In this document: positions 35,288 through 42,575 of the stretch, in pieces
Layout: the number at the start of each line of letters is the position of its first letter
How positions within the stretch are numbered: the stretch's first letter is position 1
Origin: an uncultured Bacteroidales bacterium
Lineage (GTDB): Bacteria > Bacteroidota > Bacteroidia > Bacteroidales > Porphyromonadaceae
NCBI GenBank assembly: GCA_902489445.1
Contig: CABTZX010000004.1
Location: 8,249 to 72,248 of the forward strand
Length of the DNA stretch: 64,000 nt
Reading direction: 5' to 3'
Program-made: the position numbers and the translations under genes
The notes under the pieces: model-generated
Databases searched by the model: none
The model's input: the letters and a program-made list of their open reading frames with translations, nothing else
What the model was told of the DNA's origin: nothing

Positions 35288-37027
35288 CTACAGAACAAAG
35301 GGGAGCCGGTATCGCCACGATCGGGCAGGATCTTCCGGATAGTTGATCTGTTCGTTCGCCCAAGGAAGTTCGTTATAGCGTGTCTCTAATGAAAGCCAAT
35401 CCTGTATTGGCAGAATTACCAGTGCAGAGGGGGATTGAAGCAAGCGTTGAATGAGCAGATCGGCAACCGTTTCGTCAGGGGCATCTATTGGTAGTTCGAG
35501 CGAAAGCGCTTGCTTGAAACGCTCTGCGCGAGCGGGATCTTGGTGCCACCACATACGTAAAGGTGGCATATCGTGCGTTGCGGTAGTGGCAACGGATAGA
35601 TAGGGAAAGAGTGAGGCATTGCTAAATTCTTCGCCGGAACGCTTAGCAAATCGCTCCAGCTCCAAGGTCATAATGCCTAAATGGTTCAGAACGCGGTATA
35701 CACAAGGGGGAGTTAGCCCCAGATCCTCGGCGCAGAGAATGAGCGGCGCACCCTGAGCAACGGCAGATAAACGCTTGGTTCCCTCGGCTTCCCAAAGAGC
35801 TTCCTGCCGATCGGTGAAGAAATTGGATGCCAACGCTGCCAGTCTCTTTTGCAGATTACTATCTAATTTGCTAAACGCCTCGGTAGCGGTGAGATTGAAA
35901 CGAGGCGTAAATGTTCGTTTTTCTTTGGTGGGGTAGGGAAGAATTAGGGCGTTTTCTTCGGGAGGAACGGATGTGGCAACGAGCGAAAGGGGGATTCCTT
36001 CAGCAGAAAGATCGCTTTCGGTGAGGGGAACCAGTGGCACAAAGAATCCGGCGCTTCCCCTTCGACCATCGCGCGGAATGCTCCAAATGCGGAAAAATCC
36101 GAGTACATGATCGATGCGGAGAAAGGCAAAAAAGCGCGAGAGACGGCTTATACGTCGGTGCCACCACGTATAATCTTCACGTCCCATCGCCTGCCAATTG
36201 TAGGTAGGAAAGCCCCAGTTCTGTCCATCTTGGGAAAAATAGTCAGGTGGCGCTCCTGCCTGCATACCACAATAGAAAAGCTCCGGATGGCTGAGCACGT
36301 CTGCTCCGTTTGGACTAACGCCAATGGGTAAATCGCCCTTCAGTACGATTCCCGCATCAAGAGCCTCGGATACCGCTGCGGTAAGTTGCTTTTCAAGCAT
36401 CCATTGCAACCAATAGTAATAGCGGAGGGCGCTATCGGTTGACAAAAATGCCTTCTGGTCGCTAATGAAAGTGATATTTTGTTCCGAATCTCGATTGAAA
36501 CAGAAGAGTGCGTAGGGTTTGAGCCAATCGGATTCCCGATCGATGTAGTCATCAATTAGTGAATTGGCTTCGATTTGTTCTCTGTTTTCCCGGAAATATA
36601 TGGTTAGCCATTGCTCTTTGAGACAGAGCACTTGTGCATAGTGAAGCTCTTTTGTTTGATGTAAACGACGTGCTTCTTTGCACAAATCGGTATCATTTTG
36701 TAAAGGAAGTTGGTTCAGATCGGCATAAATGGGGTTCAGGGCAAATGCGGAGATCGCACTGTAGGGATAGGCATCACGCTCATCGCGATAAAGCGTAGTA
36801 TCGTTTATGGGCAACAATTGGAGTATTTTTAGCTCTCGGGCATTCATCCACGGAATGACATACCGGATTGCTCCGAAGTCGCCAATACCCTGATCGCCAC
36901 CGAGATCTGTATCGTTTTCGTAACGAAGTGCCGAGAGAGGTATGGCGCATCCGGTTAAACGCAAGGACCCATCCGACAGTTTTTGCCGAAATTGTCCTAC
37001 GATGTTGCGTAATCGATCCTCCAACAT
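35288..37027 (-). CDS. malQ: 4-alpha-glucanotransferase (GH77, DPE2-like core without CBM20)
   Basis: 579 aa from the ATG at 37027 (MLEDRLRNIV). The frame can be read from a GTG at 37051, but that codon lies in the terminator hairpin of the tsf operon, so I reject it. GH77 motifs: LQLLPINDTT, the nucleophile region RIDHVLGFFRIW, the acid/base CAEDLGLTP and the third acid ATHDMPPLRMWW. LPINDTT instead of LPISPTG points to the DPE2-like type found in Bacteroidetes, which normally carries N-terminal CBM20 domains; these are absent. The enzyme transfers maltodextrin units between alpha-1,4-glucans in the cytosol. Confidence 0.88.
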   Translation of the reverse strand: MLEDRLRNIVGQFRQKLSDGSLRLTGCAIPLSALRYENDTDLGGDQGIGDFGAIRYVIPWMNARELKILQLLPINDTTLYRDERDAYPYSAISAFALNPIYADLNQLPLQNDTDLCKEARRLHQTKELHYAQVLCLKEQWLTIYFRENREQIEANSLIDDYIDRESDWLKPYALFCFNRDSEQNITFISDQKAFLSTDSALRYYYWLQWMLEKQLTAAVSEALDAGIVLKGDLPIGVSPNGADVLSHPELFYCGMQAGAPPDYFSQDGQNWGFPTYNWQAMGREDYTWWHRRISRLSRFFAFLRIDHVLGFFRIWSIPRDGRRGSAGFFVPLVPLTESDLSAEGIPLSLVATSVPPEENALILPYPTKEKRTFTPRFNLTATEAFSKLDSNLQKRLAALASNFFTDRQEALWEAEGTKRLSAVAQGAPLILCAEDLGLTPPCVYRVLNHLGIMTLELERFAKRSGEEFSNASLFPYLSVATTATHDMPPLRMWWHQDPARAERFKQALSLELPIDAPDETVADLLIQRLLQSPSALVILPIQDWLSLETRYNELPWANEQINYPEDPARSWRYRLPFVL

Positions 37028-37035
37028 AGCGGTGT

Positions 37036-37082
37036 AAAGGAAACTCCCCACGTCCGGTTGCTCAGGCAGCGGGCATGGGGAG
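37036..37082 (-). terminator. Intrinsic terminator of the rplM-rpsI-rpsB-tsf operon
   Basis: On minus: CTCCCCATGCCCG, a 13-nt loop region, CGGACGTGGGGAG (one G-U, one mismatch), followed by TTTCCTTT. It is 37 bp after the tsf stop and just ahead of malQ, and its 3' arm contains the GTG that could start the malQ frame. Confidence 0.8.
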
Positions 37083-37118
37083 CATTCAATTTTGCTTTAA
37101 TCGCTATAACTCCGATGG

Positions 37119-37943
37119 TTATTCTTCGTTGAGATTAACGCGACGGAAAGCGGTTACCTGAAGGGTTTTGCTACCTTGTTTAAGATAATCGGCAATGCTT
37201 AGCTTATTATCCTTAATGAAGGCTTGGTGCATAAGGGTATTTTCCTTATAGTACTTCTGAAGAGAGCCTTCGGCAATACGATCCAAAAGCTGTTCAGGCT
37301 TACCGGCTTCGCGCGCTTTATCACGTGCTATTTTGAGCTCTTCATCGATGATTGCTTGAGGAACGCTCTTTTCATCAATCGAAACAGGGTTCATGCTGGC
37401 TACCTGCATGGCTATGTCGCGTGCCATACGTTCGTCAACTTCTTCGTTGAAAGATACAATAACGGCGAGCTTATTTCCCGGATGAATATAGGAAACAGTA
37501 TGTTCCGCTTCCAAGAATTCATAGTAACCGAGTTCCATCTTTTCACCGGTACTACCGATGCGGTCGGTGATGTGATCGGCCACGGGACGTGCATCCTTGA
37601 TGACGGTAGCAAGCAAATCTTCCTTAGTTTTGGGGTGATGCTCCATAGCAGCATCCAGAATAGCTTGCGTGAGATCAATGTGTCCCTGGTTTTTGGCTAC
37701 AAAGTCCGTTTCGCATTGTAGGGCAACAATGGCGGCAAAGCCCTTTTGGGATGCGGCTAACACGCATCCTTCGGCAGCTTCGCGGTCGCTACGTTTAGCA
37801 GCCACAGCCTTACCTTTGGTGCGGATTATTTCCATTGCCTTTTCAATATCCCCGTTGCTTTCTTCCAGTGCTTTCTTACAATCTGTAAGTCCTGCACCGC
37901 TTAATTTTCTCAGTTTAGCGATGTCTTGAATGGTAATTGCCAT
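37119..37943 (-). CDS. tsf: Translation elongation factor Ts
   Basis: 274 aa, started at MAITIQDIAKLRKLSGAG; the frame opens 43 codons earlier, but that part overlaps rpsB and is not EF-Ts. KLSGAGLTDCKKALEESNGDIEKAMEIIR is the UBA-like N-domain, and ALQCETDFVAKN holds the TDFV motif that contacts EF-Tu. EF-Ts catalyses GDP release from EF-Tu. 16 bp after rpsB, in the usual rpsB-tsf order, and closed by a terminator. Confidence 0.97.
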   Translation of the reverse strand: MAITIQDIAKLRKLSGAGLTDCKKALEESNGDIEKAMEIIRTKGKAVAAKRSDREAAEGCVLAASQKGFAAIVALQCETDFVAKNQGHIDLTQAILDAAMEHHPKTKEDLLATVIKDARPVADHITDRIGSTGEKMELGYYEFLEAEHTVSYIHPGNKLAVIVSFNEEVDERMARDIAMQVASMNPVSIDEKSVPQAIIDEELKIARDKAREAGKPEQLLDRIAEGSLQKYYKENTLMHQAFIKDNKLSIADYLKQGSKTLQVTAFRRVNLNEE

Positions 37944-37959
37944 AGTTGTAAGGTATAGA

Positions 37960-38889
37960 TTAATTGTTTGCTTCGCCAGCTTCGGTTTTGTCCGTAGCTT
38001 GGTCTTCTTGCTTTGCAGTTGCTTCTGCCATAGCTGCTTCCTGTTCCTGAGTAGCTTGTGCGGTTTGGGCATCTACTTCAACGCCTTTTGTAGCAGTGCG
38101 TTCGCGACGAGCGCCCGTACGGCTGCGACGATTAGTACGTGTACGTTCGGGCTTTTCGCCTTCTTCCGTTGCTTCTTCTTCGGTAGCAGGCGTTTCCTTC
38201 ATTTTGTATTCCTGAATGCCCTCAGCAATAGCCGAGCAAACAGCACCAAGAATGAGTTCTACCCCTTCTACTGAATCATCGTTTGCCGGTATTACGTAAT
38301 CGATAGGTTTCGGGTCGGCATTGGTATCTACAATAGCAAATACGGGAATACCGAGGCGAGTAGCTTCGCGAACTGCAATCTTTTCTTTGATTACATCTAC
38401 AACAAACAGAGCGGCAGGAAGCCGAACCATATCTGCAATTGAACCGAGATTACGTTCAAGATTTGCCCTCTGGCGTTCAATTTGAAGCTTTTCCCTTTTT
38501 GACAAATTGTCGTAAGTTCCATCCTCTTTCATCTTATCGATTGAAGCCATCTTCTTAACGGCTTTGCGGATGGTAGGGAAATTAGTCAGCATACCCCCCG
38601 GCCAACGAACCGTAACGTAGGGCATTCCTACGCTTTTAGCCATCTTTTCAACGGGCTCTTGAATCTGCTTCTTGGTGCCAACGAAAAGAATCTTTTTCCC
38701 GTTTGCAGCGATTTGCTTTGCCACAGCAACAGCCTCGTCAATCTTGACTAAGGTTTTGCGCAGGTCAATAATATGGGTATTATTGCGTTCTGCGAAGATA
38801 TAAGGCGCCATAGCCGGGTTCCATTTTCTCTTTTGGTGACCAAAGTGTGCACCGGCGTTAAGCAATTCTTCGTATGTGATATTAGGCAT
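37960..38889 (-). CDS. rpsB: 30S ribosomal protein S2 with long acidic/basic tail
   Basis: 309 aa. Residues 1 to about 230 are a standard S2 (LLNAGAHFGHQKRKWNPAM, IHIIDLRKT, VGTKKQIQEPVE, RWPGGMLTNF, IVDTNADPKPIDYVIPANDDS). The last about 75 residues are a low-complexity tail: Glu-rich (TEEEATEEGEKPE), then Arg/Thr-rich (RTRTNRRSRTGARRERT), then Gln/Ala/Glu-rich. S2 is usually about 230-260 aa; tails of this sort occur in some Bacteroidetes. S2 sits near the anti-Shine-Dalgarno region of 16S rRNA, which may matter in a phylum that rarely uses Shine-Dalgarno pairing. Confidence 0.96.
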   Translation of the reverse strand: MPNITYEELLNAGAHFGHQKRKWNPAMAPYIFAERNNTHIIDLRKTLVKIDEAVAVAKQIAANGKKILFVGTKKQIQEPVEKMAKSVGMPYVTVRWPGGMLTNFPTIRKAVKKMASIDKMKEDGTYDNLSKREKLQIERQRANLERNLGSIADMVRLPAALFVVDVIKEKIAVREATRLGIPVFAIVDTNADPKPIDYVIPANDDSVEGVELILGAVCSAIAEGIQEYKMKETPATEEEATEEGEKPERTRTNRRSRTGARRERTATKGVEVDAQTAQATQEQEAAMAEATAKQEDQATDKTEAGEANN

Positions 38890-38992
38890 AATGTTTTACT
38901 CTAAATGTTTACCTTCTTTTTTACCAATTGATATAGCAACCGCAGGGTAGAGTACACAATGCACCATCCTTGCGGTTTAGATACTAAACATA

Positions 38993-39379
38993 TTATCGCT
39001 TGCTGAACTGGAAGCGTTTACGTGCCTTAGGACGACCCGGTTTCTTTCTTTCAACAACACGGCTGTCGCGCGTTACAAAGCCTGCTGCGCGCAGAGCCGG
39101 TTTATCTTCCGGATTGATCTTGATAAGAGCGCGAGATACCGCCAAGCGAGCTGCTTCGCTCTGTCCCTTGAAGCCGCCGCCCCTTAGATTGATCTTGATA
39201 TCGTATTTACCCTCAATTTCGAGTTTCGCCAGCGGCTGTTTTACAATAAACTGAAGCAGAGGCGAGGGAAAGTATTCTGAGAGGTCCTTTTTGTTAATGG
39301 TAATTTTACCGCTTCCTTCCGTGAGGAAAACGCGTGCTACGGCCGCCTTTCTACGACCTAATGCATTGATTTGTTCCAT
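38993..39379 (-). CDS. rpsI: 30S ribosomal protein S9
   Basis: 128 aa. Typical S9: INALGRRKAAVARVFLTEGSGKITINKKDL, GGGFKGQSEAARLAVSRAL, and the basic C-terminus KPGRPKARKRFQFSKR that reaches the P-site tRNA. 22 bp after rplM, the nearly universal L13-S9 pair. Confidence 0.98.
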   Translation of the reverse strand: MEQINALGRRKAAVARVFLTEGSGKITINKKDLSEYFPSPLLQFIVKQPLAKLEIEGKYDIKINLRGGGFKGQSEAARLAVSRALIKINPEDKPALRAAGFVTRDSRVVERKKPGRPKARKRFQFSKR

Positions 39380-39401
39380 TTGATCTATCGATTGGCGTTA
39401 A

Positions 39402-39857
39402 TTACATTATTTTGTTTAGGTCAACAAGGCGTGGTTGCTGCGCTTCGTGCTTGTGATCCGGACCATCGTACACATACATATTGTTGAGCAGTCGGTCACT
39501 TAGCTTGTTTTTGGGAAGCATACCTTTAACCACTTTGCGGAACAGATATGTGGAACCCTTCTGTTGCAGATCATGCGGAGTATACACCCGCTGTCCACCG
39601 GGGTAACCTGTGAAACGAATATACTTTCGTCCCGTCCACTTGTTCCCACTCAGCTGAATCTTGTCGGCATTGATAATGATTACATTGTCACCACAATCAG
39701 CGTGGGGAGTAAAATTGGGCTTGTACTTACCGCGCAGCAGTTTTGCTACTTTGGAGCATAGCCGTCCGAGTTGTTGCCCCTCGGCATCCACTACGATCCA
39801 CTCTTTGGTGGCCGTGCGAGTGTTAGCCGAAATAGTCTTATAGCTTAAAGTATCCAC
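39402..39857 (-). CDS. rplM: 50S ribosomal protein L13
   Basis: 151 aa. WIVVDAEGQQLGRLCSKVAKLLRGKYKPNFTPHADCGDNVIIINADKI is the L13 core, then RKYIRFTGYPGG and VKGMLPKNKLSDRLLNNMYVY. First gene of the rplM-rpsI-rpsB-tsf operon. A well-formed promoter lies about 310 bp upstream, leaving a long leader that could carry an autoregulatory structure. Confidence 0.98.
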   Translation of the reverse strand: MDTLSYKTISANTRTATKEWIVVDAEGQQLGRLCSKVAKLLRGKYKPNFTPHADCGDNVIIINADKIQLSGNKWTGRKYIRFTGYPGGQRVYTPHDLQQKGSTYLFRKVVKGMLPKNKLSDRLLNNMYVYDGPDHKHEAQQPRLVDLNKIM

Positions 39858-40165
39858 TTCTTTTCTTCTTGCTTTTAATTATTATCTATCAGTATCCCTC
39901 CTTTTCAAAGCCGACAAACCACAAGCGCACACCGAATGTTCTTCTGAAAACGATGCATAGCTCATCTTCTTTCCATCGAAACTATCGAAGCGCATATGGG
40001 CGCATATTCCGCGTGCCTGCAAACGGTTCACCTATTGCACAGCTAATCACCCGCATTGGACGGCGCGGGTAGTGCAATTCCCTTTGTAGGACGACGCTAC
40101 TGCCGTTGCTTCTCGAATCGAGGGGGATATCTCTATTCTTCTTCCTCTGATATCAATCAGCGTTG
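39858..40165 (-). promoter_or_regulatory. Long 5' leader of rplM, candidate L13 autoregulatory region
   Basis: From the promoter box at 40166 to the rplM start is about 300 nt with no ORF support. Ribosomal-protein leaders that bind L13 have been described in several phyla, and I recall a Bacteroidia version; I could not verify a matching fold here by eye. The call rests on leader length and gene identity. Confidence 0.3.
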
Positions 40166-40196
40166 CAAAGTTAGTTTCTTTTTCTTTGATGACCAA
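40166..40196 (-). promoter_or_regulatory. Promoter of the rplM-rpsI-rpsB-tsf operon
   Basis: On minus: TTTGG with TTG at 40196-40194, a 20-bp spacer, then TAACTTTG at 40173-40166. Both elements and their spacing fit the Bacteroidetes -33 TTG / -7 TAnnTTTG consensus, one of the two best promoters in the window. Confidence 0.75.
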
Positions 40197-40560
40197 ACGT
40201 TTCAGCCGATATTCCTCTGCAAACTCCCTTTCTTTCTCGAAGAAACACTTTATTTGTTGATTAATCAATCGGAGTCGGCTTATAGATACGAATCGTTTTG
40301 TCTGTTCCACGACTATATTGCCATAACGGTTTCTATCATTGTTTTGTATGTCCTTCCCTGATAATTTAATTTCGATCTGCTTTACGCGCTCTGAAGCTTA
40401 GTGGCGAAGTTAATACATTGCAATCAAAAAACGGATAATGATATCTGGTGCAGATACTGATAACACTTAATAATTCTATGCATTGCTGTCCCCAAAACGA
40501 GAGTAGCCAAGGATAGTATAATGATAATGAATCTCAAGATGGGAGGGAACGAATCGGTAG

Positions 40561-40755
40561 TACGAAGGGAACGGAGCAGCGGGTGGGAGACGTTGGGTCA
40601 GAAGAAGAGTGAATGCAGATCAATTATACGAAGGACTCGGAGTCGAGGATGGGAGCTGTTGGAGCAGGGGATGGGAGGGAACGGAGCGGATGTACGGTGC
40701 AGTCGGAGAAAACTCTATAGACTTTCTGGAAAAACTCTATAGACTTTTCCCCGAT
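40561..40755 (+). repeat. Phased 22-bp array with mixed unit types, ending in two CTATAG units (locus 3)
   Basis: TACG occurs at 40561, 40627 and 40693 (steps of 66 = 3 x 22). GGAG occurs at 40573, 40639, 40661, 40683 and 40705 in one 22-bp frame. CTATAG units are at 40712 and 40734. The TACG dyad centre at 40695.5 is exactly 22 bp before the CTATAG centre at 40717.5. Nearly nine contiguous periods. Confidence 0.85.
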
Positions 40756-40888
40756 ACCTCCGTACGAACACTCGGACGGCGTGGAAGCAATGATTTGTTC
40801 TATGGGAACACCGCTCCTTTCTCTCGGTAGAAAGGAGTACAAAGGTTCGCAGGTGTGGTGCAGCTTTCCCATAAAAGTTAGGGAAATG

Positions 40889-41193
40889 TACGCAAGAGCA
40901 ATGGCGAAAGTGCGCAGATGTGTGGTGGCTCGTGCGTGTGGTGGTAGACGAAGGTGCGTGAGAGTGGGGCGGCTCGTGCTTGGGGTTTTGGGCGAAGGTG
41001 GGCAGATGGGGACTATGCTTGCAAGGGTTTACGGGCAAAGTGGCGCAGATGTGGGGTGGCTCCTGCGGTGAAATGGGTGAATGTAAGGGGAGGATGGGCG
41101 GAAAGGTGCGCAGATGTGGGGTCGCTTTCCTATAAAATGGGGGGAAGTGTAAGCAAAAGCAATAGCAAAGAGGCGCAGATGTGGGGCAAGGGT
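40889..41193 (+). repeat. G-rich TGCG units, about 13-14 blocks of 21-22 bp
   Basis: Blocks at 40889 (TACGCAAGAGCAATGG), 40911 (TGCGCAGATGTGTGG), 40933 (TGCGTGTGGTGG), 40955 (TGCGTGAGAGTGG), 40977, 40999, 41021, 41042 (GGCGCAGATGTGGGG), 41064, 41086, 41107 (TGCGCAGATGTGGGG), 41129, 41150 (TAAGCAAAAGCAATAG) and 41172 (GGCGCAGATGTGGGG). Three one-base slips. Two unit types tend to alternate: one ends GGCTCG, the other GCGAAGG. About 40866-40920 recurs in degenerate form at 41127-41181. Confidence 0.7.
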
Positions 41194-41266
41194 AGGGTGC
41201 GAGCGGTCGGATGCTCAGTTGGGGCTCGGAAGGAAATGGGCGAGGAGGCTCGGGAGTAGGGGAGGG

Positions 41267-41473
41267 TTATTTGCGAGGGGTGCGCTTTTCGCGTCGTCTC
41301 GCCTTATAGATCGGTACAAAGACGATGATGCCGCTCGCCACAATCACGAAGAGGGTGTAGAGCGTCAGCTCGGCATAGATCAGAATAAGTATGGTCAGAA
41401 AGAGCCAAAGCGCGATAATAAAGCCGATTTGTATGTTGCCGAAGTGCCTCGGCGTGCGTGGGGTTTGTGGCAT
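41267..41473 (-). CDS. Small two-helix membrane protein
   Basis: 68 aa. Basic, Pro/Thr-rich N-terminus, two membrane segments (about 14-33 and 36-55) and a strongly basic tail (KARRREKRTPRK), so both ends are predicted cytoplasmic. No family recognised. It is the last gene of the FHA-gmd operon. Its 5' part lies in a 111-bp tandem duplication, and a truncated twin (41480-41584) precedes it. Confidence 0.6.
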   Translation of the reverse strand: MPQTPRTPRHFGNIQIGFIIALWLFLTILILIYAELTLYTLFVIVASGIIVFVPIYKARRREKRTPRK

Positions 41474-41618
41474 AACGGATTAGGATGGGCTGAGCGTTTG
41501 GATAATCGAAAAGAGCCAAAGCGCGATAATAAAGCCGATTTGTATGTTGCCGAAGTGTCTCGGCGGACGTGGAGTTTGTGGCATAACGGATTAGGACGGG
41601 CTTAGCGTTTGGATAATC
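41399..41618. repeat. 111-bp tandem duplication at a gene junction
   Basis: 41399-41508 and 41510-41618 are about 94% identical with a constant offset of 111 bp (37 codons). The unit spans the last codons of the DUF2007 gene, its stop, the 6-bp gap and the first 25 codons of the small membrane gene. The few differences suggest it is not brand new. Confidence 0.95.
41480..41584 (-). pseudogene. Chimeric 34-aa fragment created by the duplication
   Basis: Begins with MPQTPRPPRHFGNIQIGF, a copy of the small membrane protein's N-terminus up to LWLF, then switches to SIIQTLSPS, a copy of the DUF2007 protein's C-terminus, and stops. It sits 6 bp after the DUF2007 stop and 6 bp before the intact small gene, so it probably is translated, as a single-helix peptide. 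Most likely a by-product. Confidence 0.6.
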
Positions 41619-41995
41619 AGGAGGAGCAGAAACAGTACCAAAGCGAGTACGACAATGAGGAGCAACAAGGCACGTTTGAGCGAAAGGTTGCGTAGTACCG
41701 GTGCCGAGGCGAGCCAATTATTCAGTTTCGCCACAGCGGACTGCTCGGGGTGCGGAAGCTCTTTGCCGTTAACGCGCAGTACATCTAAGGCGCGGTCGGC
41801 ATCCTCGCGGGGTACCATTAGTCGAATGCCGCCTACGTCCACGGCGGCTCCCAGAATCATATGCGTGTAAAGTGATTCCAACGAGCCCTCAATGCCTTCA
41901 CGCCTAAGAAGTTGCAACACCTCGTCGGCTTCGACAAAGCTGCGGTAGGTCTGCAAAAGGACCAGTTCGTCTTCGTAATGCCTACGCTTTGTCAT
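41591..41995 (-). CDS. DUF2007 (signal-transducing type) protein with C-terminal membrane helix
   Basis: 134 aa. LVLLQTYRSFVEADEVLQLLRREGIEGSLES followed by VGGIRLMVPREDADRALDVL is the DUF2007 fold, a small ferredoxin-like domain. One hydrophobic helix (LKRALLLLIVVLALVLFLLLLII) anchors the C-terminus. Function unknown. It overlaps nadD by 14 bp. Its last eight codons are copied in the adjacent tandem duplication. Confidence 0.82.
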   Translation of the reverse strand: MTKRRHYEDELVLLQTYRSFVEADEVLQLLRREGIEGSLESLYTHMILGAAVDVGGIRLMVPREDADRALDVLRVNGKELPHPEQSAVAKLNNWLASAPVLRNLSLKRALLLLIVVLALVLFLLLLIIQTLSPS

Positions 41996-42575
41996 TGCTC
42001 AGAATGCGCTGCATTTGTGGCATTAAATCAGGTTGGGGGAGAAAGAAGCGTACATCCTGACCTTTGCGTAGTTGGGCGCGAATGAACGAGGAGGATACCT
42101 CGATGGCTGGGGCGTCCGCTGCGTAGATGCATTGCGAGGGTAGGGTAGCGGGATCTATCGGCGTGCCACGGCGCGGATAGATGAGAAAGCGGTTCGTTTC
42201 CAGTAGTTCCTGATAATGGTACCAATGCGTGATGTTCTGCCAGCTATCGCTGCCCATAATGAACAGAAACTCAGCTTTGGGCATCTCGGTGCGGAGCGCA
42301 CGGAGCGTATCAAGCGTATAATGCGGAGCGGGTAGCCCGGATTCTATTCCGGAGCTAAGAAAGCGCCGATCGCCACGGACGGATTGTTCGATAAAGGAGA
42401 GTCGCTGCTCGAAGGTGAAAAGGGTATCGTTCTCTTTCAGCGGATTGTGCACGGTTGGCAACAGAAGGATGTGGTCAATTGCGGGTTGCTCCATTAGGAG
42501 AAACCAGTTGGCAAGCGCCAAATGCCCGATGTGGATGGGGTCGAATGATCCGCCGAATACCGCGATGCGCTTCAT
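41982..42575 (-). CDS. nadD: Nicotinate-nucleotide adenylyltransferase
   Basis: 197 aa. MKRIAVFGGSFDPIHIGHLALAN holds the GxFDPxHxGH nucleotidyltransferase motif; later LFIMGSDSWQNITHW and the C-terminal SSSFIRAQLRKGQDVRFFLP (ISSTxIR-like) are typical. It makes NaAD from nicotinate mononucleotide and ATP. It is coupled to pncB by an ATGA overlap; the two enzymes catalyse consecutive steps of NAD synthesis. Confidence 0.95.
   Translation of the reverse strand: MKRIAVFGGSFDPIHIGHLALANWFLLMEQPAIDHILLLPTVHNPLKENDTLFTFEQRLSFIEQSVRGDRRFLSSGIESGLPAPHYTLDTLRALRTEMPKAEFLFIMGSDSWQNITHWYHYQELLETNRFLIYPRRGTPIDPATLPSQCIYAADAPAIEVSSSFIRAQLRKGQDVRFFLPQPDLMPQMQRILSNDKA

Larger units (their letters stand above)
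39858..41266. other. 1.4-kb intergenic region with the largest repeat mosaic
   Basis: Between the rplM operon promoter side and the end of the small membrane protein gene. It contains the rplM leader and promoter (to about 40196), a stretch of AT-rich DNA with nothing recognised (40200-40540), the phased array at 40561-40755, the conserved right flank (to about 40815), and G-rich 22-bp units (40889-41193). Short frames on either strand lack any protein signature. Confidence 0.7.

Noticed and set aside
41219..41605. 128-codon plus-strand frame
   Set aside because: Opposite strand of the small membrane gene and its duplication; its internal repeat is just the 111-bp duplication read in antisense.
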